The notes under the pieces: model-generated
The model's input: only the letters and a program-made list of their open reading frames with translations
Told to the model about the DNA's origin: nothing
Database searches by the model: none
Assembly (NCBI GenBank): GCA_002747015.1
Contig: NVXI01000004.1
Span: 32,356 to 41,540, forward strand
Direction: 5' to 3'
DNA: 9,185 nt
Source: Zetaproteobacteria bacterium
Lineage (GTDB): Bacteria; Pseudomonadota; Alphaproteobacteria; Micavibrionales; Micavibrionaceae
Shown here: positions 1 through 5,355 of the stretch, one piece after another
Position numbering within the stretch: position 1 is the first letter of the stretch
How the letters are laid out: each line of letters opens with the position of its first letter
Translations under genes and position numbers: made by a program

Positions 1-657
1 CAATATTTCTATGTTCTGCCGAATAATGGCGGGTTTATCTCCGGCATCCTTTTTAATGAAAAAGGACAAGCCGTTACAATTGAACAAGTTAGTCGCTTGC
101 GCTCACAAAGTGGCGGGGCATTGCTTGATACACTCGCAGCTGATGCACCGCGCAGCGTGACAGACGTTACTCAAGCCAAAAAATATGAATTCAAAACACC
201 TTCGGAACAGCTTTTCTGGGATATTGAAAACAGCAACTGGATTCCAATCGGGCAAGCGGGAACGCCAGTATTCTACAGCTTTATCGATCCACAGTGCGGA
301 CATTGCCACACAATGATGAAGGCCATGAAACCATATATCGATGAGGGACGTATGCAAGTCAGACTTATCCCTGTTGGCTTCAAGGAAGAAACGCGCGCAC
401 AAGCGGCCTTCCTTCTTGCCACACCTGCACCTGCACAAGTCTGGTGGCGTCACCTAGACGGGGACAGAACCGTGTTGCCTGCAAAACAGGAAATCAATCA
501 ACAGGGCGTGCAGAGAAACTTATCCATCATGCAATCGTGGAAACTGAATGTAACGCCACTGATTGTTTATCGCGGTAAAGATAAAAAAGTAAAAATTATC
601 CGCGGCAAGGTCAAAGATATAGAAGCTCTTATCAGTGATCTCGGCGCAAGAACTTAG
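1..657 (+). CDS. DsbC/DsbG/TrbB-like thiol:disulfide isomerase, 5'-truncated by window edge
   Basis: The frame is open from base 1, so the gene starts upstream; the TTG at 97 is internal. The 218 visible residues begin with a piece resembling the DsbG/DsbC linker region (YVLPNNGGFISGILFNEKG) and continue into a thioredoxin-fold domain. The active site CGHC is at bases 295-306 (visible residues 99-102), in the context FIDPQCGHCHTM, which is typical of the DsbC/DsbG family. The cis-proline loop is VTPLI (Pro at visible residue 186). Known family role: periplasmic disulfide isomerase/reductase; IncI plasmids carry a related TrbB beside their type IVB transfer genes. The CGHC dipeptide is that of eukaryotic PDI rather than the CGYC of E. 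coli DsbC. The signal peptide and dimerisation domain, if present, lie outside the window. A role in folding T4BSS proteins is inferred from position only. Confidence 0.85.
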   Translation, partial: QYFYVLPNNGGFISGILFNEKGQAVTIEQVSRLRSQSGGALLDTLAADAPRSVTDVTQAKKYEFKTPSEQLFWDIENSNWIPIGQAGTPVFYSFIDPQCGHCHTMMKAMKPYIDEGRMQVRLIPVGFKEETRAQAAFLLATPAPAQVWWRHLDGDRTVLPAKQEINQQGVQRNLSIMQSWKLNVTPLIVYRGKDKKVKIIRGKVKDIEALISDLGART

Positions 658-671
658 AAATTTTAAATAGC

Positions 672-710
672 AGAGCACCATAGGGTAATCATAATGCCGC
701 TTGGTGCTCT
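672..710 (+). terminator. hairpin between the Dsb-like gene and the next gene, possible weak terminator
   Basis: Perfect 9-bp inverted repeat AGAGCACCA (672-680) and TGGTGCTCT (702-710) with a 21-nt loop, starting 14 nt after the stop codon. The following plus-strand sequence CTTTACAGG has only a short T run, so intrinsic termination would be weak. The right arm ends 15 nt before the next start codon, so the structure could instead tune readthrough or translation of the gene at 726. Confidence 0.45.
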
Positions 711-725
711 CTTTACAGGTTAAAT

Positions 726-1619
726 ATGGAACAATCCGCATTGCTATCTTCTATTATGCACGATGTCGGGTTGCCTTTAATTCGCGCCATTATAAAACAT
801 GGCTCTGATGATAGCGAAGATGTCGTTGCCGCAGAAATGACCAAACTTCTGGCGCAGACGATACAAAGTAACGATTATCTCAAAGACACCCTTGATATAA
901 GTGAGGTTGCGGCACAAAACCCAAACCTCCACCTGATTCTGACATCGCTTTCCAGCAAAATGATTTCTGCACATTATGAACGGATAAAGACCCCACCAAC
1001 CAATCAAGACTTAAAACGGTTTATGGGCGCGATTAATGCTTTACTCGCCTTTTCTGAGGATTACACCCCAATCATCAAACTAACAGATGCATATCCCGAG
1101 AATAAGTCAAAACCATCTCCCGCCCCAAAACACACAACCGACCTGACATACATAAGTGCGTTTTTACCTCTGATACATGTCGTCTCCACGTTCTCCTTTG
1201 GGGTCAATCAATCTCGAATGATACAAAACGTCTCGGAAAAGCTTAATGCACGAACAGCGCAAATCAGATCAAATCTATTAGGGGATGCACTAAACGATAC
1301 CGATAAAAAAACGGCAGAGCTATGCATCCTTGAAACATTAATAGAGGTTTATGCCTTGTGTCATATGCAAGAAATTGACAGAATAACCACATTGGACCAC
1401 ACCGCGCAGACAACATTAAACAGTGAAAAACAAATTGAAAATATATGGCTACTATATGAAAATCGGGTAGCCCTCCTCTTTGGCTTAGCACAAAGTACCG
1501 CCCCCATCGATATTGTATCGAGCTTCGAATCCCTGTTTGAAGACATCGAAGAACCAGCAAACACGCAGGAACCGGAAGAAGAAAAACACACGCCCATGGC
1601 CTTTTACAAAAGAAAGTGA
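726..1619 (+). CDS. Hypothetical helical protein, 297 aa, next to type IVB secretion genes
   Basis: I do not recognise this family. The ATG at 726 follows ACAGG at 715-719 with a 6-nt gap. No signal peptide, convincing membrane segment or catalytic motif is visible, so a cytoplasmic location is likely. The protein appears to have two predominantly helical parts: residues 1-122, and residues 138-275 containing the only two cysteines (C200, C212). They are joined by a Lys/Pro-rich linker at about 123-136. The C-terminus is a charged tail (about 267-297) with an acidic cluster EDIEEP...EPEEEK that ends basic (YKRK). It lies between a Dsb-like gene and a lytic transglycosylase gene, all on one strand with gaps under 70 bp. 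A role as an accessory, chaperone or cytosolic component of the secretion system is possible, but only from context. Coding is supported by length, ribosome site and consistent spacing. Confidence 0.75.
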   Translation: MEQSALLSSIMHDVGLPLIRAIIKHGSDDSEDVVAAEMTKLLAQTIQSNDYLKDTLDISEVAAQNPNLHLILTSLSSKMISAHYERIKTPPTNQDLKRFMGAINALLAFSEDYTPIIKLTDAYPENKSKPSPAPKHTTDLTYISAFLPLIHVVSTFSFGVNQSRMIQNVSEKLNARTAQIRSNLLGDALNDTDKKTAELCILETLIEVYALCHMQEIDRITTLDHTAQTTLNSEKQIENIWLLYENRVALLFGLAQSTAPIDIVSSFESLFEDIEEPANTQEPEEEKHTPMAFYKRK

Positions 1620-1624
1620 CGCAC

Positions 1625-1640
1625 AAGCATAATTATGCTT
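1625..1640. promoter_or_regulatory. 16-bp perfect palindrome between genes
   Basis: AAGCATAATTATGCTT reads the same on both strands. It lies just after the stop of the 297-aa protein gene and about 46 nt before the transglycosylase start. As DNA it has the shape of a dimeric repressor site. As RNA it could form a 6-bp stem with an AATT loop, but there is no T tract immediately after it (a T7 run comes 28 nt later, 1668-1674). Function is unknown. Confidence 0.35.
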
Positions 1641-1686
1641 CTATCCATATCGTATAGTTTGTTAATATTTTTTTAGGATAAAACCA

Positions 1687-2103
1687 TTGGCTGCTACCAA
1701 AATACTCGCCGCTTGCATGATGCTCGCTTCCCAGACACATGATGTCCCGCCTGCGTTACTGGCCGGTATATACAAAGCAGAAGGCGGCAAGGTCGGGCAA
1801 CAAGTTGAAAACACAAATGGCTCCTTTGACTTGGGACCAATGCAAATTAATACAATATGGCTGCCTGAACTTTCTAAAAAATGGGGAGTAAGCCCCGATA
1901 CTGCGCATCAGTGGATACGCGATGATGCCTGTACCAATGTCGAAGTCGCTGCCTGGATCTTGCGCGGACACATCAATGAGACCCACAGTTTATCAAAAGC
2001 ATTAGAGCATTATCACTCCAGAACACCAAAATATGGCAAAAAATACAAAAAAAGAGTTCTAGACTTAATGGAAAAAAATGGACTTCTGAAAACAAACAGG
2101 TAA
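1687..2103 (+). CDS. VirB1-like lytic transglycosylase (SLT domain), TTG start
   Basis: This 138-aa protein is almost entirely one soluble-lytic-transglycosylase domain. The pattern is VPPALLAGIYKAEGG, with the likely catalytic Glu at residue 32, then GSFDLGPMQIN (46-55) and the ALEHYHSRTP motif (105-114) with a following Tyr, as in VirB1-type enzymes. The family cleaves the glycan strands of peptidoglycan and opens a passage for secretion machines. The TTG at 1687 is chosen because TAGGA (1674-1678) sits 8 nt upstream and an in-frame stop at 1663 leaves no ATG or GTG between. From this start no signal peptide is evident: residues 5-30 look like the first helix of the catalytic fold. It may be exported by another route, or the start may be misjudged. 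Cysteines C10 and C82 could pair if it is periplasmic, which would fit the Dsb-like gene upstream. Confidence 0.88.
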   Translation: MAATKILAACMMLASQTHDVPPALLAGIYKAEGGKVGQQVENTNGSFDLGPMQINTIWLPELSKKWGVSPDTAHQWIRDDACTNVEVAAWILRGHINETHSLSKALEHYHSRTPKYGKKYKKRVLDLMEKNGLLKTNR

Positions 2104-2221
2104 TCTTTATAGCGCAAGCTCAGACTGCACTTGACGGAATATTTAATAACAAAACAGGTCGTATATATTATCAAGAAATTAAAAAAACATTACGAAACCT
2201 ACATAATAATGTCGGTTATTC

Positions 2222-2250
2222 TTGATTTGCGTTACGATTTTGTCTAGTAT
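2222..2250 (+). promoter_or_regulatory. Candidate sigma70-type promoter for the dotDCB-icmT genes
   Basis: TTGATT (2222-2227) and TAGTAT (2245-2250) each match the vegetative consensus at four of six positions and are separated by exactly 17 nt. Transcription would start about 35 nt before the dotD start. The 190-bp gap here (2104-2293) is the largest in the locus, which suits a promoter. The -35 element overlaps the right arm of an inverted repeat, ATCAAGAA (2170-2177) and TTCTTGAT (2219-2226), which could be a regulator site. No other gene-like feature is seen in the gap. Confidence 0.4.
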
Positions 2251-2293
2251 TTCCAATAGACTAACTTGTCTTAAGTATTAGGGTTTTTAAAAT

Positions 2294-2809
2294 ATGTCTC
2301 GTAATCTTCTTATCTTGCCTTTGTTATTCGGCCTCACATTTACTTCTGGGTGCTCAAATTCTTCTCATAGTTCAAAATTTAGCAGTGGTAGTCCGCAAAT
2401 CGTTGCATCTCCGGATACGGTATCCGCAATGCTTGCAGAATCTGCAGATCGAGCCTCTGCTGCATTAGAAGCGCTCGCCGCAGTGGAAAAGGCAAGAACA
2501 CCAGCCGCCACAATGTCACCCATTGGTGATGTCCCCGCAGAATTACGCCGGACAATTACAGTGAACTGGGTTGGCCCAATTGAACCAATTGCAAAAACAC
2601 TTGCAGATCGAGCGGGATACGGATTCCTTGTGCTTGGCTCTAAACCAGTTATTCCTGCCGTGGTCTCCATTGATGCAGAAAACACGCGCGTCGTTGATGT
2701 TTTGCGCGATATAGGTTTACAACTTGGCATGCGTGGTGACATTAAAGTTGATGCGCAAACGCACATGGTCGAAATCTATTACGCACCTAATTCAGGAATT
2801 GGCGGTTAG
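2294..2809 (+). CDS. dotD: DotD, outer-membrane lipoprotein of type IVB secretion system (TraH-like)
   Basis: The 171-aa product starts with a lipoprotein signal peptide whose lipobox TSGC puts the lipidated cysteine at residue 20. The next residue is Ser, not the inner-membrane-retention Asp, so outer-membrane sorting is expected. A Ser-rich tether (21-40) and a short Ala-rich helix (about 42-68) lead to the DotD domain (about 85-164). That domain contains RRTITVNWVGPIEPIAKTLA and VVDVLRDIGLQLG, a fold known to resemble the N0 domain of secretins. In Legionella, DotD with DotC brings DotH to the outer membrane and forms part of the core complex. The ATG at 2294 follows AGGG (2280-2283). dotC begins 15 nt after the stop. 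C20 is the only cysteine. Confidence 0.93.
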   Translation: MSRNLLILPLLFGLTFTSGCSNSSHSSKFSSGSPQIVASPDTVSAMLAESADRASAALEALAAVEKARTPAATMSPIGDVPAELRRTITVNWVGPIEPIAKTLADRAGYGFLVLGSKPVIPAVVSIDAENTRVVDVLRDIGLQLGMRGDIKVDAQTHMVEIYYAPNSGIGG

Positions 2810-2814
2810 AGGAG
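2808..2814 (+). promoter_or_regulatory. Strong ribosome binding site of dotC overlapping the dotD stop codon
   Basis: AGAGGAG overlaps the TAG stop of dotD (2807-2809) and lies 10 nt before the dotC ATG. Ribosomes finishing dotD would sit at this site, which suggests translational coupling and fixes the dotC start used for the signal-peptide call. Confidence 0.6.
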
Positions 2815-2824
2815 TTTTTTAATA

Positions 2825-3688
2825 ATGCGTTTTCTTTTAACAACTAGTCTTTGCGCGATTATCGCAGCGTCCGGAGCATTTATAACACCGAGTACGGCTT
2901 ATGCCGTTCTTCCGGTCGATAAGGAAGAGCCAATAACTACGGCTCAAGAGCGTCCAATAGAGCTTGAAGATATCTTTGCTTATGAAGCCGTTCCCGACTA
3001 TATACAAAATGACGAGCTTCCGTTCGATATTCGGGCCGAAGCCCTTAAAGAAGCGGCAATTTCATTTGGTGCGCGCGGTGGATTGGCCAAACGTACATAT
3101 GAAATCAGACAAGAGCTTGACCTTCGCAAACGTTACCTCACTAAAATCTTTAATTTTAGCCAGCTTTTGGTTGCTGCACCGTCCGGTCTTTTAATAGAAC
3201 CACCGATTGTCACCGAATCAATGAACTCTATGCTGATTGATATTGACGGACAAACAGCCGCAGTTTCCGACAAAATATATAATATTATCCGTAATGCCCG
3301 CATCGTATCCGCGCCAAGAACTTGGCACATATACCTTGAGCGTGAATGGGGTGAAGTTATGCCCCCGCCAGATATTCTCGTTCCTCAAAATGATAGAGAA
3401 CGTGAACTTTGGGTCGAACATGCTACAAAAGGATGGGAATATGGCTGGGAACAAGCAAATGAAATATTTACCAGCGATTTAGCACGTCTTGAGTCTGATT
3501 TTAAAGGCATGATTCGTTACCGGATGTTGCTGGCTCAAGGTATGATTTCTCCACCTTATGCACTTCAAGTTGACCGCGGTATTACTGGCGGTGGCGATGA
3601 AATGCGCATAGGCGACCGCGCTGTCCAAATCACAGGTGTCCCCGAGCTTATGACTGGAGCAGAAACATGGAAGCCCGCAAGCCGGTAA
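2825..3688 (+). CDS. dotC: DotC, core-complex protein of type IVB secretion system (TraI-like)
   Basis: The 287-aa product matches the DotC/TraI family along its length: DIRAEALKEAAISFGARGGLAKR (68-90), the IFNFSQLL block (108-115), APRTWHIYL (163-171), GWEYGWEQANEIF (203-215), LARLESDFKGMIRYRMLLAQGMISPPY (219-245) and MRIGDRAVQITGVPEL (260-275). In Legionella, DotC is a lipoprotein acting with DotD in outer-membrane assembly of DotH. Here the N-terminus (residues 1-27) looks like an ordinary signal peptide ending STAYA. Its only cysteine, C10, sits early in the hydrophobic stretch where it cannot form a standard lipobox, so this DotC is probably not lipidated. The ATG at 2825 is supported by AGAGGAG at 2808-2814. 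The 3' end overlaps dotB by 22 nt. Confidence 0.94.
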   Translation: MRFLLTTSLCAIIAASGAFITPSTAYAVLPVDKEEPITTAQERPIELEDIFAYEAVPDYIQNDELPFDIRAEALKEAAISFGARGGLAKRTYEIRQELDLRKRYLTKIFNFSQLLVAAPSGLLIEPPIVTESMNSMLIDIDGQTAAVSDKIYNIIRNARIVSAPRTWHIYLEREWGEVMPPPDILVPQNDRERELWVEHATKGWEYGWEQANEIFTSDLARLESDFKGMIRYRMLLAQGMISPPYALQVDRGITGGGDEMRIGDRAVQITGVPELMTGAETWKPASR

Positions 3689-4824
3689 GCCTTGTCAAGG
3701 CTGAGGATAGTCACGCTCTCACGTGGCCGGAAGAACCTCAAAGATTTACAGCAGGAGATGTAGACAATTTTCTTCTGTGGTGTGTAAAGCAAAACTCATC
3801 AGATATCACAATACAGAGCGAACGCCCTGTATATAATGATATTGGTGGAGAGCTTTACCCCGCAACATTTCGTGCTATTGATGCTGCGGATATGGCCATA
3901 TTTCTTGAAAGGATTTATGGCGCAGAGGCACAAGCAAGGCTTGCTTCTGCAAAAGACCTCGATATTTCTTATGAAATTCGCCCTGACCGCTACACTAGAA
4001 TTCGTTTTCGTGTCAATATCACTGCTATTTTGTCCAAAGGTCGCGACGGCGCGCAGATTACGATGCGTACCCTGCCCAGCGAACCACCGACTATGGATGA
4101 TCTTTCAATCGAACAAGAAATACGCGATGCATGGGCACCGCGCCAAGGACTGGTTGTGATAACAGGGCCGACTGGATCAGGTAAAAGTACATTGCTTGCC
4201 GCGGGAAACCGAATGCTGCTGGAACGCCCGCGTGGCTGTGGTAAAATGCTGACTTACGAATCACCGATTGAATATGTCTATGATACAATCAACAGTCCAC
4301 GGTCTTTAGTTGCCCAAACAGAAATTCCGCGCCATTTGCCCAATTTTGCACATGGTATTAGGAATGCCTTACGCCGGAAGCCAGAAATTATTCTTGTGGG
4401 TGAGGCACGTGACCGCGAAACCATTAACGCCTCAATTGAGGCTGCCCAAACAGGGCATGCTGTTTACACCACGACACACACATTGGGCGTAGCAAATACC
4501 GTGCAACGTATGCTTTCCACCTATGAAATGAGTGAACGTGAGGAGCGTGCCATTGCCTTGATCGAGACACTGCGATTGATCGTTACACAAGCCTTGGTCG
4601 CACGTATTGGCGGTGGTCGGTGTGGTGTCCGAGAATGGATGAAATTCCCTGATGAAGTTAGAGAAAAACTAATGGACATGCATTTTACAAAATGGTCGAA
4701 TGAAATCCAACGAATGCTTCCTCAATATGGACAGAGCATGGAAAAATCTGCTGCAATGGCTTTTGAAGAAGGCACGATTGACAGGCGTGCTTATTTATTG
4801 CTTTCATCAAGTACGGGATCATAA
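3667..4824 (+). CDS. dotB: DotB, hexameric secretion ATPase of type IVB system (TraJ/PilT-like)
   Basis: The 385-aa product is close to the usual length of DotB. It belongs to the VirB11/PilT secretion ATPase superfamily and is most like DotB/TraJ. An N-terminal PAS-like domain (about 28-145, with SSDITIQSERPVYNDIGGEL) precedes the RecA-like domain. The Walker A motif GPTGSGKST is at residues 167-175 (bases 4165-4191), the Walker B region IILVGEARD at 241-249, and the His box TTTH at 268-271, so all catalytic elements are intact. DotB cycles between cytoplasm and machine and powers substrate transfer together with DotO. The ATG at 3667 lies inside dotC, 7 nt after GGAG (3656-3659). The 22-nt overlap with dotC implies translational coupling. 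Confidence 0.96.
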   Translation: MEARKPVSLVKAEDSHALTWPEEPQRFTAGDVDNFLLWCVKQNSSDITIQSERPVYNDIGGELYPATFRAIDAADMAIFLERIYGAEAQARLASAKDLDISYEIRPDRYTRIRFRVNITAILSKGRDGAQITMRTLPSEPPTMDDLSIEQEIRDAWAPRQGLVVITGPTGSGKSTLLAAGNRMLLERPRGCGKMLTYESPIEYVYDTINSPRSLVAQTEIPRHLPNFAHGIRNALRRKPEIILVGEARDRETINASIEAAQTGHAVYTTTHTLGVANTVQRMLSTYEMSEREERAIALIETLRLIVTQALVARIGGGRCGVREWMKFPDEVREKLMDMHFTKWSNEIQRMLPQYGQSMEKSAAMAFEEGTIDRRAYLLLSSSTGS

Positions 4825-4838
4825 AATTAACTTAAGAG

Positions 4839-4850
4839 TAATTTAAATTA
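4839..4850. promoter_or_regulatory. AT-only palindrome in the dotB-icmT gap
   Basis: TAATTTAAATTA is a perfect 12-bp palindrome in a very AT-rich 75-nt spacer (4825-4899). No convincing promoter boxes or terminator are seen around it, so icmT is most simply read as cotranscribed with dotB. Such a site could arise by chance in AT-rich DNA. Confidence 0.2.
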
Positions 4851-4899
4851 TATTTTGTAAAATGATTGTTACATTTTCAAATCACGAAAGGATGATACG

Positions 4900-5196
4900 G
4901 TGAAAGAACTAGAGAATATGGAAGCCAAAATGAATTGGCACTGGCGCGATACCATGCGTACCATACGTTTCATGGGTTTTGATGCGCGCGTGGCATTCCT
5001 TGTTCCTGTATGGCTTGTCTATCTAAGATGGTCCACAATTATTTTATCATTCATGGTTTTCTACACCTTTAAGTTCCTTGAAAACAGAGGCCTTACTTTT
5101 CCCGCCGCATTGCGCGCATTACGGTGTTGGGTTTTGGGGCGAGAACGCCCAGGACAAATCGGTGTAGAGGCGCATAAATTTATCGATTACGGATAA
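4900..5196 (+). CDS. icmT: IcmT, small inner-membrane protein of type IVB secretion system (TraK-like)
   Basis: The 98-aa product contains the family signature NWHWRDTMRTIRFMGFDAR (residues 12-30), followed by two closely spaced hydrophobic segments (about 31-42 and 45-60) and the TFPAALRALRCWVLG stretch (66-80), as in Legionella IcmT (86 aa) and IncI TraK. IcmT is a conserved Dot/Icm inner-membrane component of unclear biochemical role; in Legionella it has been linked to escape from the host cell. The GTG at 4900 is preferred because AAAGGA (4887-4892) precedes it by 7 nt. An ATG at 4918 (residue 7) is the alternative and has a poorer ribosome site. The position right after dotB mirrors the order in IncI plasmids. 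Confidence 0.9.
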   Translation: MKELENMEAKMNWHWRDTMRTIRFMGFDARVAFLVPVWLVYLRWSTIILSFMVFYTFKFLENRGLTFPAALRALRCWVLGRERPGQIGVEAHKFIDYG

Positions 5197-5236
5197 TTAA
5201 CCCATTGTTTTTATACGTGTGAATTTGACTTAACAC

Positions 5237-5265
5237 TTGAATTATAAGCGCGTCAGAGATATCCT
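5237..5265 (+). promoter_or_regulatory. Weak candidate promoter before the TcpQ-like gene
   Basis: TTGAAT (5237-5242) and TATCCT (5260-5265) are 17 nt apart, each a four-of-six match to the vegetative consensus. If used, the transcript would carry the hairpin at 5283-5313 in its leader. A better -35-like hexamer, TTGACT at 5225-5230, has no -10 element at correct spacing. Confidence 0.25.
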
Positions 5266-5282
5266 CTCCTCAATAGGAATAA

Positions 5283-5313
5283 ATCGTATTTCCTTTTATA
5301 TGGAATATACGAT
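5283..5313 (+). terminator. Hairpin in the leader between icmT and the TcpQ-like gene
   Basis: ATCGTAT (5283-5289) plus TTCC (5290-5293) pair with GGAA (5302-5305) and ATACGAT (5307-5313). T5306 is bulged and the loop is TTTTATAT, giving an 11-bp AT-rich stem followed by CTTTTGCG. It could end part of the icmT transcript or act as a 5' leader structure for the next gene, whose AGGAA ribosome site is at 5343-5347. Confidence 0.4.
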
Positions 5314-5355
5314 CTTTTGCGTGTAATTCTCTACTGATGTTTAGGAACAAAAAAC

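Noticed and set aside
97..99. TTG as the start of the Dsb-like gene
   Set aside because: The frame is open back to base 1, and residues encoded there resemble the DsbG/DsbC family before the thioredoxin domain.
2365..2766. 133-codon minus-strand open frame opposite dotD
   Set aside because: dotD has a clear lipobox and conserved domain in the other strand; the antisense frame shows no recognisable pattern and no independent operon context.
4918..4920. ATG as the start of icmT
   Set aside because: The GTG at 4900 has a much better ribosome site (AAAGGA, 7-nt spacing); the ATG remains a possible alternative and the conserved part begins after both.
5225..5230. TTGACT as a -35 box for the TcpQ-like gene
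   Set aside because: The TATAAG downstream at 5243 is only 12 nt away, and at 16-18 nt spacing the sequence is GC-rich with no -10 resemblance.
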